Source of the DNA: Marinomonas spartinae
GTDB taxonomy: Bacteria > Pseudomonadota > Gammaproteobacteria > Pseudomonadales > Marinomonadaceae
Assembly: GCF_016461715.1 (NCBI RefSeq)
Contig: NZ_JAEMUI010000001.1
Span: 342,279 to 406,278 of the forward strand
Reading direction: 5' to 3'
DNA: 64,000 nt
The translations under genes and the position numbers were made by a program. Under the pieces are notes generated by a model. That model worked only from the letters and a program-made list of their open reading frames with translations. It was not told the DNA's origin and made no database searches. Each line of letters starts with the position of its first letter. The stretch's first letter is position 1. Positions 40,252 through 53,107 of the stretch are shown in pieces.

Positions 40252-42510
40252 ATGTTAGATAAAGAGCTAGAACAGACCCTAAATAATGCCTTCAAAGCGG
40301 CGCGTGACAAGCGCCATGAATTCATGACGGTAGAGCATTTGTTGCTGGCATTGATCAGTAACGGTGCGGCATCGACCGTCCTAACTGCCTGTGGCGTTGC
40401 CTTAGAAACGCTCAGTAAGGAGCTTGAGGAGTTTGTCGATAGTACTACACCGCTGATTCCTGATGATGACACAGAGCGCGAAGTTCAACCCACCTTAGGC
40501 TTTCAGCGCGTGCTGCAACGTGCGGTTTTTCATGTACAGTCTTCTGGTAAACGTGAAGTCACGGGTGCCAATGTGTTGGTCGCTATTTTTAGTGAACAAG
40601 AAAGCCAAGCCGTTTATTTATTAAAACGCCATGGTGTGGCTCGCATTGACGTGGTTAATTATGTGGCACACGGCATCTCGAAATTAGGTAATGCATCCTC
40701 TCAAGGGATGGAGCAAGAAGAGGAAGAAGGCGAAGAAGGATCAGCAGCACCATTGCAAAAATTTGCCACCAACCTAAACGAAGAAGCTAAAGCGGGCAAA
40801 ATCGATAAATTGATTGGTCGTGAATACGAAGTTGAGCGGGTGATTCAAACCCTGTCTCGTCGTCGTAAAAACAACCCATTGCTCGTCGGTGAATCCGGTG
40901 TGGGTAAGACCGCCATTGCCGAAGGGTTGGCTAAGCGCATAGTCGATGGTCAAGTGCCAGATGTGATTGCCGATGGCGTGGTTTACTCTTTAGATCTGGG
41001 GGCTTTGCTTGCCGGTACTAAATACCGTGGTGATTTTGAAAAGCGCCTTAAACATCTTTTGGGTGAACTGAAAAAACAACCCAATGCCATTTTATTTATC
41101 GACGAAATTCATACCATAATTGGTGCTGGCGCCGCTTCTGGCGGGGTGATGGATGCTTCTAACTTGTTGAAACCTGTGTTGAGTTCGGGTGGATTACGTT
41201 GCATCGGATCAACCACGTTCCAAGAGTTCCGTGGTGTGTTTGAAAAAGACCACGCTTTGGCTCGTCGTTTCCAGAAAATTGATGTGAATGAGCCAAGTGT
41301 TGATGATACTTATCAAATTCTCAAAGGTATCATTGGGGCGTTTGAAGAGCATCATAAAATCAAATATGAAGAGCCTGCGTTACTGGCTGCTGCAGAATTG
41401 GCTCAGCGTTATGTGACCGATCGTCATATGCCAGACAAAGCCATTGATGTGGTGGATGAAGCGGGTGCTTATCAACGTTTGCAACCGGAAGATAAGCGTA
41501 AGAGCATCATCACTGTATCCGATATTGAAGACATCGTTTCTAAGATTGCTCGAGTCCCTGTTAGAGCAGTTAACTCTGATGATCGTCAGGTCCTGTCTAA
41601 CTTGGAGCGCAACCTGAAAATGGTAGTGTTTGGGCAAGATGCTGCGATTGACTCACTGTCTTCTGCGATTAAATTGTCTCGTGCTGGTTTGAAGGCAGAG
41701 CAAAAACCAATAGGTTCTTTCTTAATGGCAGGGCCAACGGGTGTGGGTAAAACTGAGGTAACCAAACAGCTTGCTAAACAATTGGGGCTTGAGTTAATTC
41801 GCTTTGATATGTCTGAGTACATGGAACGTCATGCGGTGTCTCGTTTGATTGGTGCGCCACCAGGTTATGTCGGTTTTGACCAAGGTGGGCTGTTGACAGA
41901 AGCGGTTACTAAGAATCCACACAGTGTGGTATTGCTGGATGAGATTGAAAAAGCCCATCCGGAAGTCTTTAATTTGCTATTGCAGGTCATGGATCACGGG
42001 ACACTCACGGATAACAACGGCCGTAAAGCCGATTTCCGGAACGTGATTTTGGTGATGACCTCAAATGCTGGGGCAGAAGAGTTAGCAAAACGCTCGATTG
42101 GTTTCTCTAGTCAAGATAACTCAACCGATGGCTTAGAGATTATCAACCGTACCTTTACTCCAGAATTTAGAAACCGTTTGGATGCCGTCATTCAGTTCAA
42201 ACAATTGGATGAGCGAATTATCTTTAGCGTCGTGGATAAATTCCTAGTGGAATTGCAGGCTCAATTGGATCCTAAAGGCGTATTACTGGAAGTTTCCGAT
42301 ACCGCTCGAGGCTGGTTAGCGAGCAAAGGTTATGACCGTCAGATGGGGGCTCGCCCAATGGCTCGCGTTATTCAAGAGCACCTAAAGAAACCACTGGCCG
42401 ATCACATTCTATTTGGTGATTTGCATGAGGGGGGGAATGTGAAGGTGACATTGGATGAAAAACGAGATGAGCTTAAATTTGATGTCGTCAAAGAAGCTGT
42501 TGTGCATTAA
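40252..42510 (+). CDS. clpA: Clp protease ATPase subunit ClpA
   Basis: ClpA is the AAA+ unfoldase that feeds ClpP. The N domain (residues 1-140) binds ClpS; the first Walker A is GESGVGKTA near residue 217 and the second GPTGVGKTE near 498, with LLDEIEKAH as the second Walker B. The [14 protein letters not shown] and [25 protein letters not shown] segments are intact. Length 752 aa. An acidic run ([10 protein letters not shown]) near residue 160 links the N domain to the first AAA ring. It is co-transcribed with clpS and ends at a bidirectional terminator. Confidence 0.98.
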   Translation: MLDKELEQTLNNAFKAARDKRHEFMTVEHLLLALISNGAASTVLTACGVALETLSKELEEFVDSTTPLIPDDDTEREVQPTLGFQRVLQRAVFHVQSSGKREVTGANVLVAIFSEQESQAVYLLKRHGVARIDVVNYVAHGISKLGNASSQGMEQEEEEGEEGSAAPLQKFATNLNEEAKAGKIDKLIGREYEVERVIQTLSRRRKNNPLLVGESGVGKTAIAEGLAKRIVDGQVPDVIADGVVYSLDLGALLAGTKYRGDFEKRLKHLLGELKKQPNAILFIDEIHTIIGAGAASGGVMDASNLLKPVLSSGGLRCIGSTTFQEFRGVFEKDHALARRFQKIDVNEPSVDDTYQILKGIIGAFEEHHKIKYEEPALLAAAELAQRYVTDRHMPDKAIDVVDEAGAYQRLQPEDKRKSIITVSDIEDIVSKIARVPVRAVNSDDRQVLSNLERNLKMVVFGQDAAIDSLSSAIKLSRAGLKAEQKPIGSFLMAGPTGVGKTEVTKQLAKQLGLELIRFDMSEYMERHAVSRLIGAPPGYVGFDQGGLLTEAVTKNPHSVVLLDEIEKAHPEVFNLLLQVMDHGTLTDNNGRKADFRNVILVMTSNAGAEELAKRSIGFSSQDNSTDGLEIINRTFTPEFRNRLDAVIQFKQLDERIIFSVVDKFLVELQAQLDPKGVLLEVSDTARGWLASKGYDRQMGARPMARVIQEHLKKPLADHILFGDLHEGGNVKVTLDEKRDELKFDVVKEAVVH

Positions 42511-42586
42511 CGTTGCTTTGACTAACTAATGAGTTTTTCTATTTGATAGTGCATAACTGTGGATAGAGAATAGAAAGGCAAGTCAT

Positions 42587-42616
42587 AAAAAAACCGGACT
42601 CAGTCCGGTTTTTTTA
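42587..42616. terminator. Bidirectional terminator between clpA and infA
   Basis: An A tract with CCGGACT pairs with AGTCCGG and a T tract around a one-base loop, so the effective loop will open a little. The two flanking genes converge on it. Confidence 0.9.
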
Positions 42617-42670
42617 TGTTTCTATTGCAATACACCAATGTTTGGTCTCAAGCATTGGGTGGGCAATGAA

Positions 42671-42889
42671 TTAACGAGAACGGTAAACGATACGGCCTTT
42701 AGAAAGATCGTATGGTGTCAATTCTACTTTTACTTTATCGCCAGTTAAAATACGGATGTAGTTTTTGCGCATTTTTCCAGAGATATGAGCAATTACAACG
42801 TGTCCATTTTCTAGTTCGACACGGAACATGGTATTAGGCAACGTATCAATGATCGTGCCCTCCATTTCTAAGCCTTCTTCTTTTGCCAC
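42671..42889 (-). CDS. infA: Translation initiation factor IF-1
   Basis: IF-1 is a 72-aa OB-fold protein that binds the ribosomal A site during initiation. The sequence starts [31 protein letters not shown] and ends RIVYRSR, matching the family over its full length; [19 protein letters not shown] is the conserved core. Gene order clpS-clpA-infA-aat is shared with E. coli, with infA and aat on the strand opposite to clpA. There is no tRNA-Ser gene beside it, unlike in E. coli. Confidence 0.98.
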   Translation of the reverse strand: MAKEEGLEMEGTIIDTLPNTMFRVELENGHVVIAHISGKMRKNYIRILTGDKVKVELTPYDLSKGRIVYRSR

Positions 42890-43138
42890 AATATGTGTCC
42901 TATGGTATTAACTAAATTTATTAGTAGACGCGCGAACCAAACCGATGGGTTAATTCGCAGACGGCAAGGAGAGTTGGAGTCTCTTCTTCAACCGATTTAT
43001 CGCTAAACGACTAAAACCGGACCTTTAGTTGAAAGTCTCTTTACTAAGTCTAACGATGTCTGAATTTTGATCGAGGCATATTTTGCCTAAAAAGTCGGCG
43101 TAAGGCAAACTTAGATGCTATTTAGGTGAAGGTTATTT

Positions 43139-43915
43139 TCAGAAATTGGGCGTTTTGATGCCAAAAATGGCCTGATTATTCAATAAATGGTTTTTTTCTG
43201 GCGAGGGGATCAATGCTTCTAGCGTGTCAACAAACTTTGCTCTCGTCATGAGTTTGGCGCCCAGTGTCAACAAGTGATCCGACTCAACCTGACAATCTAT
43301 TAGTTCAATTTGATACTCTTCAGAGCGGTAGCAAAATTCTCTGAGTGCAAGTTTTGATGCATTAGGATAGAGTGAAAACATAGACTCGCCAAAAAACATG
43401 TTGCCCATCGCGACGCCATAAAATCCGCCAACCAGTTTGCCATTAATTCGAGATTCGAAGGAATGAGCAAAGCCTAGCTTGTGTAAATTCTTATAAGCGT
43501 TTTTAATGTCGTCAGAAATCCAAGTGCCTTCTTTTTGGGCGCGTAATTCTGCACAGTGGTGGATGACGCTGTCGAAGTCATGATTAAGGCTAAATGACCA
43601 ATTGTCTCTGTTAGCCGCTTTTCTCAAGGATCTGGATGCGTGAAAATCACCAGGGATGAGTGTACAGCGCTCTTTTGGGTGCCACCATAAAATTGGATCT
43701 GGGTCACTGTACCAAGGAAAAAAGCCTTTACTATATAGATGGATCAAACGCTCTGAGGAGAGATCTCCGCCAACGGCGCAAAGGCCTTCTGGGTCGTCTA
43801 GTGCATTGTGAGGATTGGGAGTATCAAGAACATCGTCACTCAGTATTATTAATTCCTGTTGAGTGTTTTCAGAGGAATCGTTTGGTTTTTGATCTGTTTG
43901 ATGATGCTGAGGCAT
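43139..43915 (-). CDS. aat: Leucyl/phenylalanyl-tRNA-protein transferase
   Basis: Aat adds Leu or Phe from aminoacyl-tRNA to proteins with N-terminal Lys or Arg, marking them for ClpS-ClpAP. The signature GLCAVGGDLSSERLIHLYSKGFFPWYSDPDPILWWHPKERC near residue 45 is clear, along with HSFESRINGKLVGGFYGVAMGNMFFGESMFS near 155. Length 258 aa, about 20 residues longer than E. coli's owing to a Q/N-rich N-terminal leader (HHQTDQKPNDSSENTQQ). The true start may be internal; the ATG at 43915 is the first in frame. Confidence 0.95.
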   Translation of the reverse strand: MPQHHQTDQKPNDSSENTQQELIILSDDVLDTPNPHNALDDPEGLCAVGGDLSSERLIHLYSKGFFPWYSDPDPILWWHPKERCTLIPGDFHASRSLRKAANRDNWSFSLNHDFDSVIHHCAELRAQKEGTWISDDIKNAYKNLHKLGFAHSFESRINGKLVGGFYGVAMGNMFFGESMFSLYPNASKLALREFCYRSEEYQIELIDCQVESDHLLTLGAKLMTRAKFVDTLEALIPSPEKNHLLNNQAIFGIKTPNF

Positions 43916-44208
43916 ACGGTTTGCGTCCTTTAATGTTTATTTGGAAGCGTGGCTTTAAGACGGTTAACGGATTTAGTTGCGTGTTACTCAAAGGCCCTTA
44001 AAAAACAATCTATTATAGAGTCATTGTGTTTTAAAGTGATAGTTAGTCTGTTGTGTTTCTACGACAAGCAAGAAGTTTGTAAAAGTAAAAGCTCAATTCT
44101 TTGGTGACGCTTTTTTATGTTAAGCTTGGCGTATTATTGCTCCGCTCTGGAGCCCTTATTTTACCTAATTTATTTTTATCTAACTTATAGTAACAGGATG
44201 GATGTGTT

Positions 44209-47064
44209 TTGGCTGAAGAAGTGAGTGAGTCTGGACGATCACCCGTTTGGAATGTGTTTGCCAAACAGGCGGTGTTCATTGCTGCTTTGTTGTTTTTGCT
44301 TTTCTTTGGTTTGGCAACGTACACATACAGTCCAGATGACCCCGGCTGGTTTTATTCTGGTAGCGGCGGGCCGATACATAATTCGATGGGACCAATTGGT
44401 GCGCTTATTGCTGATTTGTTCTCCAGCTTTTTTGGCTCTTTGTTTTATTCATTGCCACCCTTATTTTTGTGGGTGGTGATCATTTTATGGCGTAACCCGC
44501 ATAAATTGCTGGCGATCAATAATGCGTTGTTGTGCACGATCGGTTCTATTCTGTATTTGTCTTTTGGCTCGATGCTTTGTTATCTACATACCGTGGGCAA
44601 TACCTCTTTGCAGTATGGTACAGGAGGAATATTAGGGCGTGGGCTGGGGAAGCTGTTATATCGCTTTATTGGCTACGATGGGGCAACGCTGGTCGGGCTT
44701 GCTTTAGTTATTTTGGCGTTTACTCTGTTAACCCAAGTACATTGGATGGCGGTAATCGATGGCTTAGGGGCAAGAGTGTATAACCTGATTGTCAGACTAA
44801 ATGATTATCGTCTCGCTAGAAAAGCGGCCAAAGTAGAAAGACTCGCTCAAGAAGCACTGTTAGCGCCAGATGAAGCAGAGGTGAAAGCTTCCACCCCAAG
44901 TACTTCCAAAGGGAAGAAAACGACGCTGGATGTGCTTGATGATGAATTAGATGAGCCCGCTATTCTGCGCAAGCGAAGATTGGTCCATGAAAGCAAGGCA
45001 AAAGCAGGCGCTGAAGAGTCTTATGCGTCTCCCGTTGAAGCGGTTGAGGATGAGGAATCCACGGGTAAGAAGCGATTTTCGTTGGCTAGGTTATTCTCTC
45101 GCTCTAAATCTGCAAAAACAAAAGAAGAACATGACATATCCCACGAAGAGCCTGTTTTTGATGGTCTTGATGATCTATCGTGGGAAGATGCTGATGTGCC
45201 CGTTGGCGACACCTTGTACATAGAAGAGGAAGAGTCGCTAGCGTTGCACAACGCCGAGCAGAAGAAACGGGCGGATGAGGCAAAATATTCTCGAAATGGT
45301 CAGGCTAATAGCAATAATTTGATGTTAGATGAGGAAATGGAAGAGCCGCTTGATTTTACGTCTGCACCTAAAGCCAGCCCAAGTGCCTCGGCAGCAATGA
45401 TTCCAGAGACAACATCCAGTGTGGCGTCAGTAACAAAAGCGCCTGCGCCACAGACAAGTAACCACGAGATAGACAGTGCAGGATCGACACATCGTCCTGC
45501 GTTTCGCACTTTATCTGAAGCTAAGCAGTTAGACAGCATTAATGGGCCTTATTCGGAAGAAGAGTCGTCACGTTCTCAGCCAACCTACTCTTTGCCAGAT
45601 CGTTCCGTATTAGCGAAGCCCAGACCTAAACAGGGCGGCTACACGGAAGATGAACTTGTCGGCTTGTCAGAGTTGTTAGAGCGTCGTCTGCAAGACTTTG
45701 GCGTTAAAGCTGAGGTAGTCGAAGTTAACCCTGGCCCTGTGATTACGCGATTTGAAATACAGCCAGCTCCTGGGGTAAAAGTCTCACGGATTACTAACCT
45801 AGCTAAAGATTTAGCCCGCTCTATGAGCGTGATGAGTGTGCGGGTGGTTGAGGTCATTGCGGGTAAGTCGACCATAGGCATCGAGATTCCTAATCAAGTA
45901 CGCGATACCGTGTATTTTTCTGAAGTGATTAATTGCGAGATGTACGATAAAGCCACCTCGCCTTTAACCTTGTCCCTTGGTCATGATATTTCTGGTGAGC
46001 CAGTGGTGGTGGATCTAGCAAAAATGCCTCATGTGCTGGTGGCAGGGACAACCGGTTCGGGTAAATCTGTTGGGGTGAACGCGATGATCCTCAGTATGCT
46101 GCTGAAGTCCACGCCGGACGAAGTACGTATGATCATGGTTGACCCCAAAATGTTGGAATTATCGATTTATGAAGGGATTCCCCATCTGCTGACCCCTGTT
46201 ATCACGGATATGAAAGATGCCGCCAACGGCTTACGCTGGTCAGTTGATGAAATGGAACGCCGCTATAAGTTGATGTCGAAATTGGGCGTGCGTAATATCG
46301 CAGGCTATAACAAGAAAGTGCGTGAAGCCATTGAGGCGGGTCAGCCGCTGGAAGATCCGCTATGGCAGCCTGAGATGGCGATGTTCTCAGAAGATGGCGT
46401 GGCGAGAACGGTGCCGCATTTGGAGCCATTGCCTTACATTGTCATCATCGTTGATGAGTTTGCCGACATGATGATGATTGTGGGTAAAAAAGTAGAAGAG
46501 CTGATTGCGCGTATCGCTCAAAAAGCACGGGCGGCAGGTATTCATCTGATTTTGGCGACTCAGCGTCCTTCTGTAGATGTAATCACCGGATTGATCAAGG
46601 CGAACATTCCGACACGAATGGCGTTCCAAGTGTCATCAAAAATTGACTCTAGAACCATTCTGGATCAAGGTGGGGCGGATCAACTGCTGGGGATGGGGGA
46701 TATGCTCTACCTCCCCGCTGGCTTGCCTACTCCAATTCGTGTGCATGGTGCATTTGTATCTGACGAAGAAGTTCACGCCGTAGTGGAGGAGTGGAAAGAG
46801 CGAGGGGAGCCTGACTACATTAATGATGTGGTCGTTAATCCAGAAGACTTGATGAGTGGTGAGGATACAGAAGACAAAGATGCCCTTTACGATGAGGCGG
46901 TGAAAATTGTCATTGAGACACGTAAAGCCTCCATTTCCTCCATCCAGCGGCGCTTAAAAATCGGTTACAATCGGGCAGCAAATCTTGTAGAAGCTATGGA
47001 AGCCGCCGGATTAGTGGGGCCAATGGGTACCAATGGACAACGTGATATTTTGATTCCTGAGTAA
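44209..47064 (+). CDS. ftsK: DNA translocase FtsK
   Basis: FtsK couples division to chromosome segregation: four N-terminal membrane helices anchor it to the septum and a C-terminal motor pumps DNA and activates XerCD at dif. Here the membrane part covers residues 20-190, followed by an acidic, Ser-rich linker to about 470, a RecA-like motor with Walker A GTTGSGKS at 613-620 and the Walker B region [10 protein letters not shown] near 745, and a C-terminal winged-helix gamma domain ([30 protein letters not shown]) that reads KOPS. The start is TTG 44209 after CAGGATGG; an in-frame stop just upstream rules out an earlier start. Length 951 aa, with a shorter linker than E. coli. Confidence 0.97.
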   Translation: MAEEVSESGRSPVWNVFAKQAVFIAALLFLLFFGLATYTYSPDDPGWFYSGSGGPIHNSMGPIGALIADLFSSFFGSLFYSLPPLFLWVVIILWRNPHKLLAINNALLCTIGSILYLSFGSMLCYLHTVGNTSLQYGTGGILGRGLGKLLYRFIGYDGATLVGLALVILAFTLLTQVHWMAVIDGLGARVYNLIVRLNDYRLARKAAKVERLAQEALLAPDEAEVKASTPSTSKGKKTTLDVLDDELDEPAILRKRRLVHESKAKAGAEESYASPVEAVEDEESTGKKRFSLARLFSRSKSAKTKEEHDISHEEPVFDGLDDLSWEDADVPVGDTLYIEEEESLALHNAEQKKRADEAKYSRNGQANSNNLMLDEEMEEPLDFTSAPKASPSASAAMIPETTSSVASVTKAPAPQTSNHEIDSAGSTHRPAFRTLSEAKQLDSINGPYSEEESSRSQPTYSLPDRSVLAKPRPKQGGYTEDELVGLSELLERRLQDFGVKAEVVEVNPGPVITRFEIQPAPGVKVSRITNLAKDLARSMSVMSVRVVEVIAGKSTIGIEIPNQVRDTVYFSEVINCEMYDKATSPLTLSLGHDISGEPVVVDLAKMPHVLVAGTTGSGKSVGVNAMILSMLLKSTPDEVRMIMVDPKMLELSIYEGIPHLLTPVITDMKDAANGLRWSVDEMERRYKLMSKLGVRNIAGYNKKVREAIEAGQPLEDPLWQPEMAMFSEDGVARTVPHLEPLPYIVIIVDEFADMMMIVGKKVEELIARIAQKARAAGIHLILATQRPSVDVITGLIKANIPTRMAFQVSSKIDSRTILDQGGADQLLGMGDMLYLPAGLPTPIRVHGAFVSDEEVHAVVEEWKERGEPDYINDVVVNPEDLMSGEDTEDKDALYDEAVKIVIETRKASISSIQRRLKIGYNRAANLVEAMEAAGLVGPMGTNGQRDILIPE

Positions 47065-47094
47065 CAACGCAGGAAAAATTTCCAGGAGAGTATT

Positions 47095-47730
47095 TTGATT
47101 TATAGAGTGATGCTAATAGTGGCGATGGTGCTAACAGGGTTCAGTAATCTTGCTTTTGCCGCCACAGATAATGACAGTGCAACGGCGCAATTGAGCCAGC
47201 TTTTGGAACATAACCGCGATATAAAAGGGGCGTTTCATCAAGAAACGTACGATGGATCGGGCAAACAAGTCCAAGAAAGTGATGGTGTGTTTATACTTGC
47301 CAAGCCAAGTCGCTTTCTATGGAACAGTGTCGCACCTTACCCTCAGCGCATCATCTCGAATGGTAAAACGGTGATGATCTGGGATGTGGATTTACAGCAA
47401 GCCACCAAAAAACCATTGTCTGGTGAGGTCGGGCGTTCTCCTGCTGCGTTGTTGGGGATGCCAGCAGCGAAAATTTTGCCAAATTACAAGGTGACTAAAC
47501 TCGATGCTAACCGTTTTCGTTTAGAGCCAAAAAACCAAGATGACAACATGTTTAAACAGCTCACCTTGTCGTTTAAAGATGGCAAAATTTCTGATATGAG
47601 TATTTTGGATGGCTTGGGGCAGACGACCATTATTCACTTTAAAGACGTGGAATTTCATACCGGTGAGCCTGCGAAGACATTTTCTTTAGCCGTTCCTGAT
47701 GACGTGGACGTGATTCAAGAAGGGCAATAA
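47095..47730 (+). CDS. lolA: Outer-membrane lipoprotein carrier protein LolA
   Basis: LolA is the periplasmic chaperone that carries lipoproteins from the LolCDE complex to LolB. It has a signal peptide ([22 protein letters not shown]) and the mature start [15 protein letters not shown]; the fold segments [32 protein letters not shown] and [15 protein letters not shown] are typical. Length 211 aa. The start is TTG 47095, six bases after AGGAG. It lies 30 bp after ftsK and its stop codon overlaps the rarA ATG by 1 bp (TAATG), so ftsK-lolA-rarA is an operon. Confidence 0.95.
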   Translation: MIYRVMLIVAMVLTGFSNLAFAATDNDSATAQLSQLLEHNRDIKGAFHQETYDGSGKQVQESDGVFILAKPSRFLWNSVAPYPQRIISNGKTVMIWDVDLQQATKKPLSGEVGRSPAALLGMPAAKILPNYKVTKLDANRFRLEPKNQDDNMFKQLTLSFKDGKISDMSILDGLGQTTIIHFKDVEFHTGEPAKTFSLAVPDDVDVIQEGQ

Positions 47731-49073
47731 TGGAAGACCTCTTTGCCGATCAACAGGCGGGGTCTTATCAGCCTTTAGCCGCTCGAATGCGCCCCAGACA
47801 ATTGAGCGATTATATCGGTCAATCTCATCTTGTGGGTGAGGGGCGCCCGTTGCGTCGTATGGTGGAAACAGGGCATTGCCATTCTTTCATTTTGTGGGGA
47901 CCGCCAGGCGTTGGTAAAACCACGTTTGCTCAGTTATTGTCCCATGCGTTAGAGGCTCAGTTTATTGAGTTGTCGGCGGTGATGTCCGGCGTGAAAGATA
48001 TTCGAGCCGCAGTAGATCAAGCGAAGCAAATGCGGATGATGCGTGACGTGCAAACGGTGCTGTTTGTTGATGAAGTGCATCGCTTTAATAAATCCCAGCA
48101 AGATGCCTTTTTACCATACATCGAAGATGGCACTTTCTTGTTTATTGGCGCCACAACGGAAAACCCTGCATTTGAGTTAAACTCAGCGCTCTTATCGCGC
48201 GCCCGAGTCTATCGACTGAAAACCCCCTCCGTTGAAGATATTAAAGCGGTTTTACAGCGAGCTTTAGCAGATTCAGAAAGAGGGGTTGCACAAGCTGGCT
48301 TGCAACTGAGCGATAATGACTTGTCGATTCTGGCGCAAGCGGCGGACGGTGATATTCGTCGTGGGTTGAATTTTCTGGAAATATTGTCGGATTTTGTTGG
48401 GCCTGGTGTGCCAGTCACCCATGAACATCTTGAGGATGTGTTAGGGGGCAGTGTGCGGCGCTTTGATCGTGGCGGTGATGCCTTTTATGATCAAATATCG
48501 GCGTTTCACAAGTCTGTTCGTGGTTCGTCACCAGATGGCGCATTATATTGGATGGCGCGAATGCTGGATGGTGGCTGCGATCCTTTGTATATTGCACGTC
48601 GTCTATTGGCCATTGCCTCTGAAGATATCGGTAATGCCGACCCTAGAGCCTTGCAAATTGGTTTGAATGCTTGGGATGTCTTTGAGCGTGTTGGCCCCGG
48701 AGAGGGCAATCGAGCGATTGCTCAAGCCGCTGTATATATGGCGTGCGCACCTAAAAGTAATGCTGTGTATAAAGCGTTTAACCAAGCCATGTCGGATGTT
48801 TCATCACAACCAAGTTATGAGGTGCCTGTTCACCTGCGTAATGCCCCAACGTCTCTAGCAAAAAGTATGGGGCATGGAGAGACCTACCGTTATGCTCATA
48901 ATGAAGAACATGCTTATGCGGCAGGTGAAAACTATCTTCCAGAGGAAGTTGCCCAGGTGCGGTATTATTACCCGACAGAACGTGGCCTTGAAAAGAAAAT
49001 TGGGGATAAATTAGAATGGCTGTCGGATTTGGATGCGAGCAGTTTAGTGAAGCGTTACCCAGAAGATCATTAA
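47730..49073 (+). CDS. rarA: Replication-associated recombination protein RarA (MgsA)
   Basis: RarA is an AAA+ clamp-loader-like ATPase that acts at stalled replication forks. Walker A is [10 protein letters not shown] near residue 55 and Walker [20 protein letters not shown] near 111; the sensor region [23 protein letters not shown] follows. The C-terminal tetramerisation part includes [40 protein letters not shown] and [25 protein letters not shown]. Length 447 aa is typical. Translation is coupled to lolA through a TAATG overlap. Confidence 0.97.
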   Translation: MEDLFADQQAGSYQPLAARMRPRQLSDYIGQSHLVGEGRPLRRMVETGHCHSFILWGPPGVGKTTFAQLLSHALEAQFIELSAVMSGVKDIRAAVDQAKQMRMMRDVQTVLFVDEVHRFNKSQQDAFLPYIEDGTFLFIGATTENPAFELNSALLSRARVYRLKTPSVEDIKAVLQRALADSERGVAQAGLQLSDNDLSILAQAADGDIRRGLNFLEILSDFVGPGVPVTHEHLEDVLGGSVRRFDRGGDAFYDQISAFHKSVRGSSPDGALYWMARMLDGGCDPLYIARRLLAIASEDIGNADPRALQIGLNAWDVFERVGPGEGNRAIAQAAVYMACAPKSNAVYKAFNQAMSDVSSQPSYEVPVHLRNAPTSLAKSMGHGETYRYAHNEEHAYAAGENYLPEEVAQVRYYYPTERGLEKKIGDKLEWLSDLDASSLVKRYPEDH

Positions 49074-50702
<1,629 letters not shown>

Positions 50703-50763
50703 GCTTGATTTGCCAATATCGTACTCAGTGATCATGTATTGAGTGACATTGAAGTGATAATTC

Positions 50764-50792
50764 AAAAGCCTCTTTCTAAGGAGGCTTTTTTG
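50764..50792 (+). terminator. Terminator between serS and cobA
   Basis: AAAAGCCTC and GAGGCTTTTTT pair around a short loop (TTTCTAAG), about 60 bp past the serS stop codon and 24 bp before the cobA start. Confidence 0.85.
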
Positions 50793-50815
50793 TAAATGAT
50801 AGCAAGAGAAGAAAT

Positions 50816-51559
50816 ATGGCTGGTAAAGTCTATCTAGTCGGTGCAGGTCCAGGGGATCCCGATTTATTAACCATCAAGGCACATCGTCTGATTACTACTG
50901 CTGAAGTGGTGCTCTACGACCGCTTAGTGGGGGCGGATATCGTTGCGTTGATCCCAGACAGTGCTGAAAAAATGTATGTGGGTAAAGCGAAATCCTTGCA
51001 TAGCCTCCCTCAAGAAGAGATCAATAGCCTATTAGCGAAAAAGGCCAAAGAGGGTAAGGTGGTGGTTCGTCTTAAAGGCGGTGATCCTTTTATTTTCGGG
51101 CGTGGTGGCGAAGAGCTAGAAGAACTTGTAGAAGAGGGAGTGCCGTTTGAAGTGGTGCCCGGTGTGACAGCGGCAGCGGGTTGTGCGGCGTATGCGGGGA
51201 TTCCACTTACTCATCGAGACTACGCTCAATCAGTGCGCTTTTTAACGGGGCATCTAAAAGACGGTACAACGGAGCTACCTTGGGATGAATTGGTTCATCC
51301 TGCGCAAACCTTGGTCATTTATATGGGGCTAACAGGGCTTGAAGAAATCAGCCAATCGTTGATTCGATTTGGTATGAAGCCTTCTATGCCGGTTGCGGTT
51401 GTTGAAAAAGGCACCACGTCAGAGCAACGGGTGTTTACTTCGATCATTCGCAATATCCACCAAGTGGTAACCGATAATGGTGTGAAATCGCCAGCTTTGT
51501 TGATTATTGGAGAGGTGGTGACATTGCAAAGCAAGCTTGAGTGGCATGGAAAGTATTGA
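50816..51559 (+). CDS. cobA: Uroporphyrinogen-III C-methyltransferase
   Basis: This enzyme methylates uroporphyrinogen III at C2 and C7 with SAM to give precorrin-2, used for siroheme and cobalamin. The SUMT signatures [19 protein letters not shown] at the start and [20 protein letters not shown] near residue 84 are intact, along with [25 protein letters not shown]. Length 247 aa is the stand-alone methyltransferase; there is no CysG-type dehydrogenase domain. It lies opposite to the tus genes, which are also linked to sulfur, so siroheme for sulfite reductase is a likely use. Confidence 0.95.
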   Translation: MAGKVYLVGAGPGDPDLLTIKAHRLITTAEVVLYDRLVGADIVALIPDSAEKMYVGKAKSLHSLPQEEINSLLAKKAKEGKVVVRLKGGDPFIFGRGGEELEELVEEGVPFEVVPGVTAAAGCAAYAGIPLTHRDYAQSVRFLTGHLKDGTTELPWDELVHPAQTLVIYMGLTGLEEISQSLIRFGMKPSMPVAVVEKGTTSEQRVFTSIIRNIHQVVTDNGVKSPALLIIGEVVTLQSKLEWHGKY

Positions 51560-51591
51560 TTAAGCAGACTTTTTAAAAAGCCGTTTAACAA

Positions 51592-51626
51592 AGAAGAAAA
51601 AGGCGTAAATAGCGCCTTTTTCTTCT
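51592..51626. terminator. Bidirectional terminator between cobA and tusE
   Basis: GAAGAAAAAGGCG and CGCCTTTTTCTTC form a long stem around a TAAATAG loop between two convergent genes. Confidence 0.9.
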
Positions 51627-51638
51627 TGTTTTCTTGTT

Positions 51639-51965
51639 TTATAGACAGTTTGCTGGTTTGGGTAAACCTGCAATTTTAGCGGCTAGCTTGGGTGGGCTGC
51701 CAGGAAATAGCTTCATCAAATAGATGCTCTTGCCTTTTTCTGGGCCAAGCTCTTTTGTGACGGCTTTCACTAAGGGACGCATGGCAGGAGAGACCTCAAA
51801 TTGTTGATAAAAGTGTCGTAATAAATGGATGATCTCCCAATGCTCCGAAGACAGTGTTAGGTCTTCTTTGGCGGCGAGTGCTTCGGCCAGTTCGGGAGTC
51901 CAGTCGTCTAAATTAAGTAAATAGCCTTCTTCATCTAAGGCAAGATGATCAGAGTGATGTGTCAT
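51639..51965 (-). CDS. tusE: Sulfur relay protein TusE (DsrC family)
   Basis: TusE takes persulfide sulfur from TusBCD and passes it to MnmA for thiolation of tRNA. The 108-aa protein has the DsrC-family sequence with DEEGYLLNLDDWTPELAEALA at the start and WEIIHLLRHFYQQFEVSPAMRPL in the middle. The catalytic Cys is the penultimate residue (PKPANCL). The second Cys that true DsrC has about ten residues upstream is absent, so this is a TusE rather than a dissimilatory sulfur protein. It is the last gene of tusDCBE. Confidence 0.95.
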   Translation of the reverse strand: MTHHSDHLALDEEGYLLNLDDWTPELAEALAAKEDLTLSSEHWEIIHLLRHFYQQFEVSPAMRPLVKAVTKELGPEKGKSIYLMKLFPGSPPKLAAKIAGLPKPANCL

Positions 51966-51970
51966 GTCTT

Positions 51971-52258
51971 TTACCAGCTAATGTTTGAATCAGCGCACAG
52001 TGTTATGTCCACCCATTGAGTATCGTCCAGAGCATTGCCAATATCGGGTGTGAGGCCATAAGCCTGAGCATCTGCTTGCAGATAATAAAGCGAGATACCT
52101 TGCTTTTCTATCAGTGACGTTAGCATTTTTTTCTGGTGGATGGTTCGCAAGATAGCTTCTTCGATGAGTACCAAGGCGTCGCCTTTTTGCAAACTATGTT
52201 GCCAAGTTTCTTCGATGGTTTCAGAGTAAGTGTGCTGGTTAAGCTGATGCAGTTGCAT
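51971..52258 (-). CDS. tusB: Sulfur relay protein TusB
   Basis: TusB is the smallest subunit of the TusBCD hexamer. This 95-aa protein matches in position, size and the pattern GDALVLIEEAILRTIHQKK followed by YYLQADAQAYGLTPD and a C-terminal VDITLCADSNISW. It lacks the catalytic Cys that TusD carries, as expected. It lies between tusC (2 bp upstream) and tusE (5 bp downstream), so translation is coupled. Sequence conservation in TusB is low; assignment rests partly on context. Confidence 0.9.
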   Translation of the reverse strand: MQLHQLNQHTYSETIEETWQHSLQKGDALVLIEEAILRTIHQKKMLTSLIEKQGISLYYLQADAQAYGLTPDIGNALDDTQWVDITLCADSNISW

Positions 52259-52260
52259 GA

Positions 52261-52605
52261 TTAAAACCTGAATACATGTTCATATTTGGAAAATAACGAG
52301 TGCCATTCTTCTTTGTTGAGTGCTTGAGTGTTTGGCCAAATCTCAGTTTTGTTGGTGAGTTTGTTATTTTCAATGAATACATTGTTGATGTCGTAGAATT
52401 CTAGGCCATCAAGTAGCTTATGGAGCTGTTTACCATGCTCGCTACTTGGATCCTGATTGACAAACAATAGTGCTGTGGCGGCATCGGAAAGGCAAATATC
52501 GACCTGTTGCTCAAAGGTGCCTAGAACAAGAGCGAGATCTAACCCTTCCTTACAGGCGAGTCCTGTATAAGGTGAGGTGGTTAGGTGAATAAGTGTTTTT
52601 TTCAT
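52261..52605 (-). CDS. tusC: Sulfur relay protein TusC
   Basis: TusC is the middle subunit of the TusBCD complex. The 114-aa protein begins KKTLIHLTTSPYTGLACKEGLDLALVLGTFEQQVDICLSDAAT, matching the DsrF/TusC N terminus with the alpha/beta fold of the family, and has VNQDPSSEHGKQLHKLLDGLEFYDI in the middle. It lies 4 bp after tusD and 2 bp before tusB. The complex passes sulfur from TusA to TusE. Confidence 0.92.
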   Translation of the reverse strand: MKKTLIHLTTSPYTGLACKEGLDLALVLGTFEQQVDICLSDAATALLFVNQDPSSEHGKQLHKLLDGLEFYDINNVFIENNKLTNKTEIWPNTQALNKEEWHSLFSKYEHVFRF

Positions 52606-52609
52606 TGGA

Positions 52610-53002
52610 TTACCGAAACTGAATCACTTTGTGGGTAGTGTTGATGAGCTCAACAAGTCTGCCAAGACCCTCTAGCTGAAAGCCATCCGCTAGAGAGCTT
52701 TCAGTCAGCTCATAACGCTGGCTCTCTTTCTCATCAATAATGCCACGACGCACAGAAGCCGCTATACAGAGCGAAAGGGGTAGTTGGTGTTCTTTTGCGA
52801 GGCTTTGCCATGCTGCCGTTAAATTCAGCTCATCTCGGGGAGGTTGTGTCAGTTTATTGCCAATAAGCACGGCATCTTGATAGAAGAAAACACCTTCTAG
52901 AACATGATCTGAGCTACTCAGTGCGGCTTTTAAAAACCGTAATGCGCTGTGGCAAGCCTTGCTTTGATAAGGGGAGCCAGTAATGAGGAGTGCATAACGC
53001 AT
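52610..53002 (-). CDS. tusD: Sulfur relay protein TusD
   Basis: TusD is the catalytic subunit of TusBCD; it receives persulfide from TusA on one cysteine. The 130-aa protein starts RYALLITGSPYQSKACHSALRFLKAAL and has the conserved active-site segment LPLSLCIAASVRRGI near residue 80, whose Cys matches the catalytic Cys of the E. coli protein. The C terminus EGLGRLVELINTTHKVIQFR is also typical. It is the first gene of the minus-strand tusDCBE operon, so its promoter lies between it and yccA. Confidence 0.95.
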   Translation of the reverse strand: MRYALLITGSPYQSKACHSALRFLKAALSSSDHVLEGVFFYQDAVLIGNKLTQPPRDELNLTAAWQSLAKEHQLPLSLCIAASVRRGIIDEKESQRYELTESSLADGFQLEGLGRLVELINTTHKVIQFR

Positions 53003-53055
53003 GGTTTCGACCTTGGGTATAATGTACTAGAATTTTGTTGCACAAGTTTAACAAT

Positions 53056-53083
53056 AAAAAAGGCCGCGTGCAGCGGCCTTTTC
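53056..53083 (-). terminator. Terminator after yccA
   Basis: AAGGCCGC and GCGGCCTT pair over a 5-nt loop, flanked by A and T tracts. On the minus strand it follows the yccA stop codon by about 25 bp and separates that gene from tusDCBE. Confidence 0.85.
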
Positions 53084-53107
53084 TAAGGTGTTTCACTAGC
53101 AAATTAA

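Noticed and set aside
43660..44001. 113-aa plus-strand frame across the aat 5' end
   Set aside because: It lies mostly opposite aat and has no sensible composition.
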